Part shown: one piece after another, positions 1-6,377 of the stretch | Layout of the letters: the number at the start of each line of letters is the position of its first letter | Numbering within the stretch: the stretch's first letter is position 1 | NCBI GenBank assembly: GCA_030588935.1 | Contig: JAUUWR010000029.1 | Location: 1-11,024 of the forward strand | Direction: 5' to 3' | DNA from: a bacterium | GTDB lineage: Archaea; Nanobdellota; Nanobdellia; Pacearchaeales; GW2011-AR1 | Length of the DNA stretch: 11,024 nucleotides | Notes under the pieces: generated by a model | What the model saw: only the letters and a program-made list of their open reading frames with translations | The model's database searches: none | Told to the model about the DNA's origin: nothing | Translations under genes and position numbers: made by a program

Positions 1-536
1 TTCTTATCAACAATCAAAATATTTGAAATTTCTTCAGAAAGAATTGCAACATCTCCTTTATTAAAAGGCCCAAGCTTAATCCCTTCTAAATCCAAAAACT
101 CAGTTATATCCTGAATAAAAACAATCATTTTATTTTTAGGCTCTTCTTTCCCTCCTGCATTCTTCAACATTCCAGCCACTTTCTTATCCCCTTTTTCCAA
201 AGATTTCATAATCCAGTCAAAACTCTCTTTATCAACAGCCAGCATATTCTCAAAATCTCTCTTGCTAATCCCTGTTTCAGCATCAATAAAAGCCAGCTCT
301 AAAATCTTTTTCTTCCGCCTCAACATCAGCTCCTTAAAAATAGCAATAGAATTCTCAAACTGCTTCTTGGTCTTTGTAATTGTATCAGAAAAATCGTCGT
401 TTTCCTTATCTGCAATCTTTTTTTTATCTTTCAAATAAGCAGCAACCTCTTTAACAAAACTCTTTGGAATCGGCTGCAATTGCTCACTATATCTCTCTCT
501 CCTTAATGCATCATAGAGTTCGTTGTAAGTTATCAT
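1..536 (-). CDS. gins15: GINS complex subunit, Gins15/Gins51 type (C-terminus cut by window edge)
   Basis: Reading the minus strand from the ATG at 536-534 gives 178 uninterrupted codons that run off the window start. The protein begins MITYNELYDALRRERYSEQL, close to the usual opening of archaeal Gins15 (Sld5/Psf1-like) proteins, followed by a charged helical A domain (about residues 1-120). The end reads LGPFNKGDVAILSEEISNIL, the small beta-rich B domain typical of this family. GINS binds MCM and Cdc45/RecJ-like proteins in the replicative helicase complex. Archaeal family members are, from memory, about 180-200 residues, so little is missing. The start lies 4 nt after the stop of the DEDDh exonuclease gene, so the two are probably one transcript. 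No good ribosome binding site precedes the ATG, which suggests translational coupling. The assignment rests on residue patterns, not a search. Confidence 0.85.
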   Translation of the reverse strand, partial: MITYNELYDALRRERYSEQLQPIPKSFVKEVAAYLKDKKKIADKENDDFSDTITKTKKQFENSIAIFKELMLRRKKKILELAFIDAETGISKRDFENMLAVDKESFDWIMKSLEKGDKKVAGMLKNAGGKEEPKNKMIVFIQDITEFLDLEGIKLGPFNKGDVAILSEEISNILIVDK

Positions 537-540
537 CTTT

Positions 541-1185
541 TTAAGTGGGCTTCAAATATTCTGGGATTTCAAATTTATCATATTCATCAAACAAACCTTT
601 CCCATAAATTAATCTTGAAAAACACTCTGCTTCTAATTTACAGTCTTCTAATGCATTGTGGGATTTGCCTTCTTTAACCAATACCCCTTCCTTATTTATC
701 CTTCTCCTTTCATCCCTTATGCCACAAAACCTTAAAATATTTGGTAAATTCATAGCATTTTCTTTAAAATCATCTAATAAAAGATTTCCATAGATCTGAA
801 GATACCTTGTCTGAGCAACAGTGCATAAATCAAAACTCCTAAATCTAGTTTTAAAATCAATATTATATTTTTTTGCCTTAAACTTTAAAAAACTTAAATC
901 AAAAAAACCGACATTATGCCCTCCTAACATCTGACTTACTTGCTCTTCTCTCCATTTAAGGAATTTTCTAATCAATTCTTCTTGTGTCTGCTTTTCTTTA
1001 TTTTTTATTTCTTCTTCACTAAACCCATTAACTTCCAAGGCTTTTCTTGTAATCACATCATCTTCATCTACCCTACACTCTCCATAAAATTGTTTTTTAG
1101 GATTATCGAGGCATAAAGCCCCGATTGATAAAATCGCATTTTCCCAAAAATTTAATCCTGTCGTCTCAATATCCACAACTATCAT
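541..1185 (-). CDS. DEDDh-family 3'-5' exonuclease (DnaQ/epsilon-like)
   Basis: A 214-residue protein with the full DEDDh exonuclease signature: ExoI DIETTG (D5, E7), ExoII HNVGFFD (D96) and ExoIII SHNALED (H176, D181). Enzymes of this fold use two metal ions to remove nucleotides from 3' ends of DNA or RNA; proofreading subunits, RNase T and oligoribonuclease belong here. The sequence alone does not tell which substrate applies. I chose the ATG at 1185 because it gives MIVVDIETTG directly and has a strong Shine-Dalgarno sequence (TAAGGAGTG on the minus strand, about 1190-1198) 7 nt upstream. A TTG at 1218 would add 11 residues and place that site inside the gene. It is the first gene of an apparent operon with gins15, which suggests a role in replication or repair (inference). 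Confidence 0.88.
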   Translation of the reverse strand: MIVVDIETTGLNFWENAILSIGALCLDNPKKQFYGECRVDEDDVITRKALEVNGFSEEEIKNKEKQTQEELIRKFLKWREEQVSQMLGGHNVGFFDLSFLKFKAKKYNIDFKTRFRSFDLCTVAQTRYLQIYGNLLLDDFKENAMNLPNILRFCGIRDERRRINKEGVLVKEGKSHNALEDCKLEAECFSRLIYGKGLFDEYDKFEIPEYLKPT

Positions 1186-1198
1186 TTTAACACTCCTT
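1186..1198 (-). promoter_or_regulatory. Strong Shine-Dalgarno site of the exonuclease gene
   Basis: Minus-strand TAAGGAGTG, with GGAG 7 nt before the ATG at 1185. It decides the start codon against the upstream in-frame TTG at 1218. It stands out because most other genes here lack such a site and look leaderless or short-leadered. Confidence 0.7.
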
Positions 1199-1231
1199 AA
1201 AGCAAATTTAAAAATCAAAATCCCTTTAAAA

Positions 1232-1247
1232 TCTTTATTATACTTAT
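1232..1247 (-). promoter_or_regulatory. Possible TATA box for the exonuclease-gins15 operon
   Basis: Minus-strand AAGTATAATAAAG centred near 1238 predicts transcription starting near 1211. That leaves a leader of about 26 nt holding the Shine-Dalgarno site. The sequence is AT-rich, so the match is weakly specific. Confidence 0.35.
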
Positions 1248-1269
1248 ATTTATGATATTAACTAATAAT

Positions 1270-1280
1270 CCTTATAATGG
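1270..1280 (+). promoter_or_regulatory. TATA box of candidate small RNA B
   Basis: CCTTATAATGG, centred near 1275, sits 24 nt before the conserved GAATTTAAG block that opens element B. This is the spacing expected between an archaeal TATA box and its start site, and the same as the spacing seen at element A. Confidence 0.45.
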
Positions 1281-1298
1281 ATATCAATAATCTTACAC

Positions 1299-1370
1299 GA
1301 ATTTAAGCTTTAGAGATAAGATGATTAAGCGCGAACAACCAATAAAAAAGCTTATTAATTGTAAAATATA
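1299..1370 (+). ncRNA. Candidate small RNA, copy B of a two-copy family
   Basis: This intergenic stretch matches element A (9296-9385). Its first 32 nt agree at 27 positions (opening GAATTTAAG, closing GATTAAGC), and a 3' block TAATTGTAAA (1356-1365) is identical. Between them lies a variable middle, about 15 nt here against about 34 nt in A. Arms 1304-1311 (TAAGCTTT) and 1347-1354 (AAAGCTTA) pair perfectly over 8 bp. In the homologous pairing in A, two base pairs differ on both sides (C-G here for U-A in A, and U-A here for C-G in A), as expected for a conserved RNA stem. The element is head-to-head with the exonuclease gene and tail-to-tail with apgM, so plus-strand transcription makes it a stand-alone gene. 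No known RNA family was recognised; a guide RNA is conceivable because the middle varies. A short dispersed repeat is the alternative. Confidence 0.45.
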
Positions 1371-1386
1371 AGTAAAAAAATAAAAA
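1371..1386 (-). terminator. T-rich terminator after apgM
   Basis: On the minus strand the apgM stop codon is followed directly by TTTTTATTTTTTTACT. Runs of T are the usual archaeal termination signal, and no hairpin is needed. Confidence 0.55.
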
Positions 1387-2622
1387 CTACTTATCCAACC
1401 CAACCTTCCTAAACAATTCCCAACCATACATTTTTCCCAAACTTCCTTTTTTCGCTTCTCTCTCAGAAAATCGAGAACTTTCATCTCCCCCACCCCCAAA
1501 AACCAAAACAGGAACAGGGTGAGAACTATGAGCTTTTAATTTACAAGGAGTTGAATGGTCGCAAGTTACAACAACCTTAATATTTTTCCCTTCAACAAAC
1601 TTTCTCAAAAAACCAAAAAACCTTTTATCAATAATCTCCAGCATCTTCCTTTTTTCATAAGGCTTGTTATCATGCCCAGGAACATCTGTTTCCTTAAACT
1701 GAACATAACAACCAACAAAATCCTTATGTCTTTTTTTAATTGTCTTAATAGCAAACTTAATTGTTCTGTCCAAGCCATCATACAAATTAGCATAAACATC
1801 AATTTTTTTTAACTTTGGATATTCAAAAGAGAAATTTTTCATTCCAGATGCTTCTGCAATTCCAATCTCTAGAGGCATGGGATTTACTGACATCCAATCC
1901 TTATATTTTTTAAGTTTAGGAATTTCAATTCCGCCCCCCCTTGTAAAAAGCATATTCGCAGGAAGCAACCCCTTCTTTCTTCTTATTTCATTAATAGGAT
2001 GGGAATTTAAAATTTTAAATGCCTGGTCTAAAAGATCATTTAACACATTTGAAGTATATTTAGAATTCTCATCATCATCCAACGGTTCTGAAAACCTAAA
2101 CTTATTATCTTTTCCAGGCCTCCATTCAGGATCTGTATTAGTTATATTGTCTGAAAAACCTCCTTTCAAAACTAAAACCCCTCTATGCTGAACAGCAGGT
2201 CTAAACTCAAATTTACAGGGCAATTTAATCCCTTTATTCAAAGCTTTAGCTAAAATCTGAGCTTCTTTTGTAGTCAGGGTTCTTCCAGCCCTCCTATCAA
2301 TAACTACCTTGCTCTTCAGATTTTCAATAGTTCCAAAATTAGTTCGAACAGCAAAGTCTCCTCTTTTTAAATCAAAACCCAAACCTCTTGCTTCATAAAC
2401 ACCCCTTTTACAATTCTCAGAATTATTTCCAAATATTGATATTATTGCATTATCAGAACCAGGAACAGTCTTCTCATCAATAGGATACATATAACCCATC
2501 TTGCCTTTTTCAGCAAAAAAATCTAAATTAGGTGTTTCTGCCATCTCTAAGCAAGTTTTCCCGCCAAAAATCTTAACACTCAAACCAGATGCCCCATCCA
2601 ATATAACCAATATTTTTTTCAT
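1387..2622 (-). CDS. apgM: 2,3-bisphosphoglycerate-independent phosphoglycerate mutase, archaeal type
   Basis: A 411-residue cytoplasmic enzyme of the alkaline phosphatase superfamily. It interconverts 3- and 2-phosphoglycerate in glycolysis and gluconeogenesis. Visible signatures are MKKILVILDGASG with metal ligand D9, TPNLD (31-35), and TVPGSDNAIISIFGNN with the likely phosphorylated serine S56. Later come the metal-site motifs KETDVPGHDN (D313, H317) and TCDHSTPC (D355, H356), then AHSSHPVPVL (H365, H368). Length fits the archaeal ApgM family (about 400-415), not the longer bacterial GpmI. The start at 2622 places D9 correctly. No Shine-Dalgarno sequence precedes it. The gene is divergent from ftsY, with a perfect inverted repeat 33 nt upstream of the start. 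It ends in TAG followed by a T-rich terminator. Confidence 0.92.
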   Translation of the reverse strand: MKKILVILDGASGLSVKIFGGKTCLEMAETPNLDFFAEKGKMGYMYPIDEKTVPGSDNAIISIFGNNSENCKRGVYEARGLGFDLKRGDFAVRTNFGTIENLKSKVVIDRRAGRTLTTKEAQILAKALNKGIKLPCKFEFRPAVQHRGVLVLKGGFSDNITNTDPEWRPGKDNKFRFSEPLDDDENSKYTSNVLNDLLDQAFKILNSHPINEIRRKKGLLPANMLFTRGGGIEIPKLKKYKDWMSVNPMPLEIGIAEASGMKNFSFEYPKLKKIDVYANLYDGLDRTIKFAIKTIKKRHKDFVGCYVQFKETDVPGHDNKPYEKRKMLEIIDKRFFGFLRKFVEGKNIKVVVTCDHSTPCKLKAHSSHPVPVLVFGGGGDESSRFSEREAKKGSLGKMYGWELFRKVGLDK

Positions 2623-2654
2623 TTTTAAAATATTCTAAGTATTTTGAAAATCCT

Positions 2655-2681
2655 AAAAACAATTGATAGACAATTGTTTTT
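2655..2681. promoter_or_regulatory. Perfect 11-bp inverted repeat between apgM and ftsY
   Basis: AAAAACAATTG (2655-2665), a 5-nt spacer, then CAATTGTTTTT (2671-2681) form a perfect inverted repeat flanked by more T residues. A minus-strand TATA-like TTTTATAATC (about 2704-2713) predicts an apgM transcript starting near 2683. The repeat would then lie at the extreme 5' end of the apgM mRNA or over its start site. It may be a repressor operator or a leader hairpin. A plain terminator is less likely because both flanking genes start here. Confidence 0.45.
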
Positions 2682-2735
2682 TTGATGAAAAAGATAGGTA
2701 ATTAGATTATAAAAGAGTAATGGTTCACTAAAAAG

Positions 2736-2768
2736 TTTATATAAAAACACTCAGTAAACATTATAAAC
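2736..2768 (+). promoter_or_regulatory. ftsY promoter region with two TATA-like boxes
   Basis: TTTATATAAA (2736-2745) predicts a start near 2767 and a leader of about 22 nt. A second box in AAACATTATAAAC (TTATAAA at 2761-2767) would put the start at about the ATG (2789), giving a leaderless mRNA. The second box and following AGATAAT resemble the promoter-proximal sequence of srp54. Confidence 0.45.
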
Positions 2769-2788
2769 TAATCATAATTTAGATAATC

Positions 2789-3955
2789 ATGTTCAATAAA
2801 TTAAAAGAAAAACTAAAAAATTGGATTAAAAAATCCAAAGAAGACATAGAAAAAGTGGAAGAAACTCCATTAAAAGAAGAAAAACCTAAAGAAAAAGAGA
2901 AAAAAGAACAAGTTATAGAAGAAGAACCCCAAGAAAAAATAGGGGTTACGGAAGGGGCAGAGCCCCTTGCCAAAGAACAAGGCACAGCAATACAAATAGA
3001 ACAAGAAATTGAAGAAGGAGTTCCTCAAGAAACAATAGATGAAGAATTAGAAAAAATAGAAAAACCAACAAAAAAAAGTCTCTTCACCAAAGTAAAATCA
3101 AAATTCGCATACAAAATAACAGAACAAGAATTCAACAAAATCTTTGATGACTTAGAAATGCTCTTGCTTGAGAATAACATAGCTTTAGAAGTTGTAGAAG
3201 ATATTAAAAAAATATTATCAGAGAATTTAACAGGAAAAGAAATTCAGAAGCAAGAATTAGAAAAAGAGATTAAACAAGAACTTAAAAAAACTTTAAATGA
3301 AATTTTAATAGAGCCAGATAATCCTTTAGACGCTATTAAAGAGAAAAAACAATCAGAGCATAAACCTTTCATAATTTTATTTTTCGGAATAAATGGAACC
3401 GGCAAGACAACAACAATAGCAAAATTCACCCAGCTTCTGCAAAAAAATAATCTCTCAGTTGTTTTAGCAGCAGCAGACACTTTTAGAGCAGCCTCAATTG
3501 AACAAATACAAATTCATGCAGATAAACTTAAAGTTCCATTAATTAAGCATGACTATGGCTCTGACCCAAGCGCAGTAGGTTTTGATGCAATAAAATACGC
3601 AGAAAAGCATAAAATCGACACTGTTCTCATTGATACAGCAGGAAGAATGCACACAAAAACCAACTTATTAGCAGAAATGGAAAAAATCTGCAGAGTCACA
3701 AACCCAGACCTCAAAATCTTTGTAGCAGAAATCATTGCAGGAAACGATGCAACAGAAGAGGCAAAAACCTTTAATGAAATGATTGAAAATGACGGCTCAA
3801 TTCTCACTAAAGCAGATATTGATGAAAAAGGTGGTACAATAATCTCAGTCTCCCACGCAACCCATAAACCTATTTTTTATTTGGGTGTTGGGCAGGGGAT
3901 GGATGACTTAAAATTCTTCGATAAACAGAAGTTTATTGAGGATTTGGGGTTGTAA
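2789..3955 (+). CDS. ftsY: Signal recognition particle receptor FtsY
   Basis: A 388-residue SRP GTPase that docks ribosome-SRP complexes at the cytoplasmic membrane. Residues 1-15 form a basic amphipathic helix suited to membrane contact, and residues 16-95 a Lys/Glu-rich disordered A domain. The helical N domain covers about 96-185. The G domain has a P-loop GINGTGKTTT (200-209), DTFRAASIEQ (230-239), DTAGRMHTKTN (282-292), TKADIDEKGG (340-349) and GVGQGMDDL (366-374). The TKAD form of the guanine-specificity motif is normal for FtsY of archaea. Its partner SRP54 lies 2.6 kb downstream on the same strand. One oddity is that codons 52-62 contain a GC-rich perfect palindrome unlike the surrounding AT-rich sequence. 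It stays in frame and falls in the tolerant A domain. Confidence 0.95.
   Translation: MFNKLKEKLKNWIKKSKEDIEKVEETPLKEEKPKEKEKKEQVIEEEPQEKIGVTEGAEPLAKEQGTAIQIEQEIEEGVPQETIDEELEKIEKPTKKSLFTKVKSKFAYKITEQEFNKIFDDLEMLLLENNIALEVVEDIKKILSENLTGKEIQKQELEKEIKQELKKTLNEILIEPDNPLDAIKEKKQSEHKPFIILFFGINGTGKTTTIAKFTQLLQKNNLSVVLAAADTFRAASIEQIQIHADKLKVPLIKHDYGSDPSAVGFDAIKYAEKHKIDTVLIDTAGRMHTKTNLLAEMEKICRVTNPDLKIFVAEIIAGNDATEEAKTFNEMIENDGSILTKADIDEKGGTIISVSHATHKPIFYLGVGQGMDDLKFFDKQKFIEDLGL
2942..2970. repeat. GC-rich palindromic insert inside ftsY
   Basis: AAGGGGC (2952-2958), loop AGA, GCCCCTT (2962-2968) form a perfect 7-bp hairpin within a G/C-rich stretch from 2942 to 2970. It encodes roughly GVTEGAEPLA in the disordered A domain and contrasts sharply with neighbouring Lys/Glu codons made of A-rich triplets. 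It looks like a palindromic repeat unit inserted in frame, as known for Rickettsia palindromic elements. Only one copy is visible here. Confidence 0.4.
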
Positions 3956-3971
3956 TATTTTAATTTTAAAA

Positions 3972-4355
3972 ATGGAAATTTACAAAGGATTTTATTATTT
4001 TAGAAAACACAATGGAAAAATTAAAAAATGCTCTTATTTTAAAAATCATATAAATGGTTCACTCGTTAGAGTAGTTGGTGGCGGAGAAGGACTTTCTTTT
4101 CATATTATGGTAAATAAAAAAGATTCACTAAAAGAGCAAATAAAAACAGTTCTTCATGAATTTAGTCATTTAGGTATTGAATATGAATACATTATAAAAG
4201 CTCATAAATTAGCCTCAATGGAAGTAATCTCCACTTTAGCCCCCTTAAAATTAGAAAAAAGAATAGAAGAAAATGTTGAAATATTTTACCTTAGAAATCC
4301 TCCTTTAATTAGGTGGATAGAAAAAAAATTAACAACTTATAACCAACAACTATAA
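3972..4355 (+). CDS. Small protein with HExxH metal-site motif, putative minimal metallopeptidase
   Basis: A 127-residue protein not assigned to a named family. After a basic N-terminal part comes a probable strand (LSFHIMV, 41-47), then TVLHEFSHLG with an HExxH zinc-peptidase-type motif (H62, E63, H66). Acidic residues at RIEENVEIF (E99, E100, E103) sit where ImmA/IrrE-like and related small metallopeptidases keep their third ligand. The motif sits on a predicted helix, as it should. Activity and zinc binding are inference. The ATG at 3972 is preferred; an in-frame start at 3936 would overlap the end of ftsY. It follows ftsY by 16 nt on the same strand, so the two may be co-transcribed. Its last 8 nt, including the stop codon, form the start of a 35-bp direct repeat. 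Confidence 0.65.
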   Translation: MEIYKGFYYFRKHNGKIKKCSYFKNHINGSLVRVVGGGEGLSFHIMVNKKDSLKEQIKTVLHEFSHLGIEYEYIIKAHKLASMEVISTLAPLKLEKRIEENVEIFYLRNPPLIRWIEKKLTTYNQQL

Positions 4356-4382
4356 AAAACCCTATAAACCTGTAATTCTAAT
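4348..4382. repeat. Direct repeat, left copy
   Basis: 35 bp matching 6447-6481 in the same orientation with two mismatches (33/35). The first 23 bp are identical, opening AACTATAAAAAACCCTATAA. It starts in the last codons of the HExxH gene and marks the left border of the minus-strand cassette. Confidence 0.7.
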
Positions 4383-4459
4383 TAATTTTACAGATAAAAA
4401 CATCAATATCTTATAAAACATTAAGGGCAATTTCTATATGAACAATTAAATCAGAATGT
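4383..4459. other. Short spacer between convergent genes
   Basis: Non-coding AT-rich sequence between the left direct repeat and the stop codon of the 7-helix membrane protein. It holds a plus-strand TATA-like TCTTATAAAACATTAAG (about 4410-4426) with no gene downstream in that direction. TGAACA (4439-4444) pairs with TGTTCA (4457-4462), which overlaps the membrane protein stop; no T-run follows on the minus strand. Confidence 0.3.
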
Positions 4460-5170
4460 TCAAGTTATATTTAAAATAGTTCCAATTACAAAAGCAATAA
4501 CAACTCCAATAGCTGTTCCTAAAAATGGAAGAATTATTCCAAGCACATATTTCCATTTTGTGTCTTTTTGTCTAAATTTTCCAAATTCTTTAGATAACAA
4601 GATTTTTGGCATTACCATATGAAACCCATGAAGCATAATAAAAAAAGGCAAAACCAACACTCCAAAAATTATCATACCAAACGCTCCACTAAAAACAAAT
4701 TCAATAACCCCTCCAGAAATACCTCCTACAATTAATGCTTCACGAACAGTAAATTTATATTTTTTAAGAACATAGAACCAAAATAAATGAGCCATGAAAT
4801 ATATAGGAGCTGTAAGAATTATATCTCCTGCTAAACTTATACCTGGTGACAAAGGATTGAAAGGCCAGTTAATTAGCTCATCAAATTCTGCAAAAAATAA
4901 CCCAATTAAAACTGATGTTAAAAACAACGGCAAATGTAATTTTAAAAATAATAAACGAAATGTATCTCTTTTTTTCCATATAAAAAGAAGTGTGAGGTAT
5001 AATATGATCACCGCAATACTTGCTGCCCAGGCATTCACCCCGCCTATTGGCTCTTTGCCAGATATCTCATCTGCTATCCCTCCAATTAACAACACTAAAC
5101 AAGAAATATATAGCCAAATTGTAAACCATCTTGGAAGAAGTTTTGGATTGATTTTATTTTTTAATGACAT
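4460..5170 (-). CDS. Polytopic membrane protein of unknown function, about 7 helices
   Basis: A 236-residue protein I do not recognise. Hydrophobic stretches at about 16-33, 47-65, 74-94, 115-135, 145-161, 163-181 and 207-232 suggest seven membrane helices, with Lys/Arg-rich loops at 66-72, 135-143 and 192-206. Polar residues in or beside helices stand out: FAEFDE (93-98), E157, and HGFHM (H181, H184). Such acid/His sets occur in intramembrane enzymes, but no family can be named. The start at 5170 follows the stop of the propeller gene by 14 nt, so both belong to one minus-strand operon. The pair sits between direct repeats and may act together at the cell surface (inference). No Shine-Dalgarno sequence is visible. 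Confidence 0.75.
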   Translation of the reverse strand: MSLKNKINPKLLPRWFTIWLYISCLVLLIGGIADEISGKEPIGGVNAWAASIAVIILYLTLLFIWKKRDTFRLLFLKLHLPLFLTSVLIGLFFAEFDELINWPFNPLSPGISLAGDIILTAPIYFMAHLFWFYVLKKYKFTVREALIVGGISGGVIEFVFSGAFGMIIFGVLVLPFFIMLHGFHMVMPKILLSKEFGKFRQKDTKWKYVLGIILPFLGTAIGVVIAFVIGTILNIT

Positions 5171-5184
5171 CTTTTATTTTAACA

Positions 5185-6051
5185 CTATTCAATAAAGGCA
5201 TATCCAACAGAGACATGGATACCATCAGTAATCTTTAATCCGCTATACCAAGCTTTATACACTCCATTATCATATAAACCAGTTGCTCCCCATAATCCAA
5301 AACTATCAAAATCAGAGCCTTTACCTTTAGCTATGCAAGGATTGTTCTTAATTCTTTCCCATTTAATACCATCATTAGATAAAGCACAACCAATTGAACC
5401 TTCTTCATTTCCTTTATCTGGGTCATCTTTACCTGTGTAAAGCATTATATAGTTTTCTCCATCAAAAAATACAGAAGGTATTGCAACAGAACCCTTATCC
5501 CAAGAACTTCCAAAACTCAACACAGGATTTTTATTTCTTTTCCAATGAATTCTATCATTAGAAGTTGCATAGCCAATCTGTATCGGCATTTGGTCTTTAT
5601 CATTGCTTCCTGCTCCTGAGTACCACATTTTGTATCTGCCATTTTCTTTTATCACCATTGGGTCTGCTTTTCCAGCAAAATCCCACTTGCTCCAGTCAGA
5701 AGAATTATCAATTTCTACATCCAAAACTATATTCGGGTGTTTAACCCAATTTATTCCATTATTTGAAGTGGCATATCCTATCTTATGCAATCTATCCCAT
5801 CCCGCACTTTCGTCTTCTGGTGCTCCTCCAGCACCTGTATACCACATTTCATATATTCCATCAGAGTTTTTTATTACAGATGGAGTCTCAACAGAAAAAT
5901 CATCCCAAGCCCACTCCTCCCCTATTTTCAAAACAGGTTCAGGATGAAGGTTCCAATTTATTCCATCATTTGATGTAGCATAACCAACTTGAGTTATATT
6001 GTCCCTCACATTAGCACCAAACCACATTTTATAAATACTACCATCTTTCAT
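5185..6051 (-). CDS. Five-bladed beta-propeller domain, GH43/GH32-like; downstream part of a frameshifted gene
   Basis: 288 codons from the ATG at 6051, but this is not the natural start: the same frame continues upstream as NPVLKEQSSSHWFQWTGDPF before it, homologous to the later blades. Repeats are obvious. YKMWFG, YEMWYTG, YKMWYSG, YIMLYTG and YKAWYSG mark five blades, alternating with GYATSNDGINW, GYATSNNGINW, GYATSNDRIHW and CALSNDGIKW. This architecture is that of the arabinanase/levansucrase/invertase-like superfamily (glycoside hydrolase families 32, 43, 130). Sugar cleavage is not proven, since many such propellers only bind. The upstream part of the protein is encoded in the other frame at 6051-6344. 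Restoring one base gives a single anchored protein of about 386 residues. The membrane protein gene follows 14 nt downstream. Confidence 0.75.
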   Translation of the reverse strand: MKDGSIYKMWFGANVRDNITQVGYATSNDGINWNLHPEPVLKIGEEWAWDDFSVETPSVIKNSDGIYEMWYTGAGGAPEDESAGWDRLHKIGYATSNNGINWVKHPNIVLDVEIDNSSDWSKWDFAGKADPMVIKENGRYKMWYSGAGSNDKDQMPIQIGYATSNDRIHWKRNKNPVLSFGSSWDKGSVAIPSVFFDGENYIMLYTGKDDPDKGNEEGSIGCALSNDGIKWERIKNNPCIAKGKGSDFDSFGLWGATGLYDNGVYKAWYSGLKITDGIHVSVGYAFIE

Positions 6052-6344
6052 TACAAAAGGGTCTCCTGTCCACTGAAACCAATGAGAGCTTGATTGTTCT
6101 TTAAGAACAGGATTTCCTCTGAATGTTTAGTCCAAGAACCAGTAAAGTTAGTTTTTTCAATCATACAATTTTCATCACATCCATCTCCACCATCATTATT
6201 TCCATCATCACACTCTTCTCCTTGTTCCAATACATCATTCCCGCAAACAGGTTCAGGCTCTTCATCTTCAAACATACTCAAGACTAAAATTAACACAAAA
6301 ATTGCTGCCAACGCTCCTACTATAATTTTTATACTTTTTCTCAT
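6051..6344 (-). CDS. Membrane-anchored Cys-repeat N-terminal part of the propeller surface protein (frameshifted)
   Basis: 97 codons. Residues 6-24 (IKIIVGALAAIFVLILVLS) form a signal anchor behind basic MRKSIK, which would place the rest outside the cell. Residues 34-60 form a short Cys-repeat of the Myxococcus cysteine-rich type, starting CGNDVLEQGEECDDGN, with four cysteines (34, 45, 56, 60) and many acidic residues that could bind calcium. Residue 65 onward (TNFTGSWTKHSEE) is the beginning of the first propeller blade. After that the frame turns to unrelated residues and stops at 6051, while the propeller continues in another frame. The true gene is therefore 5185-6344 with one base missing. 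A purine-rich AAGGGGAAAGAGAG precedes the ATG. Confidence 0.7.
   Translation of the reverse strand: MRKSIKIIVGALAAIFVLILVLSMFEDEEPEPVCGNDVLEQGEECDDGNNDGGDGCDENCMIEKTNFTGSWTKHSEEILFLKNNQALIGFSGQETLL
6111..6117 (-). other. Frameshift site in the propeller surface protein gene
   Basis: The minus strand reads GAGGAAATCCTG. The upstream frame gives SEEIL and the downstream frame NPVLKEQ. Later blades carry patterns such as KNPVLSF and EPVLKI, so the expected reading is SEE-NPVL. One extra A in the three-base A run (6113-6115 on the plus strand) restores it. Homopolymer sequencing error, recent mutation or programmed slippage could explain this. Confidence 0.65.
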
Positions 6345-6377
6345 TTTCTCTCTTTCCCCTTATCACTTTTTTATCAT

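Noticed and set aside
1293..1499. Minus-strand open frame over the end of apgM and element B
   Set aside because: It overlaps apgM in another frame, and its hydrophobic tail comes from AT-rich spacer.
2722..2731. ATGGTTCACT shared with 4052-4061, and its reverse complement AGTGAAC near srp54
   Set aside because: The 4052 copy lies in coding sequence and the match is short; chance is sufficient.
4439..4462. Inverted repeat TGAACA/TGTTCA as a terminator of the membrane protein gene
   Set aside because: Six base pairs with a 12-nt loop and no T-run on the minus strand; too weak to call.
5603..5978. Plus-strand open frames opposite the propeller gene
   Set aside because: They are antisense shadows of repeated blade codons; the minus-strand repeats are clearly the coding ones.
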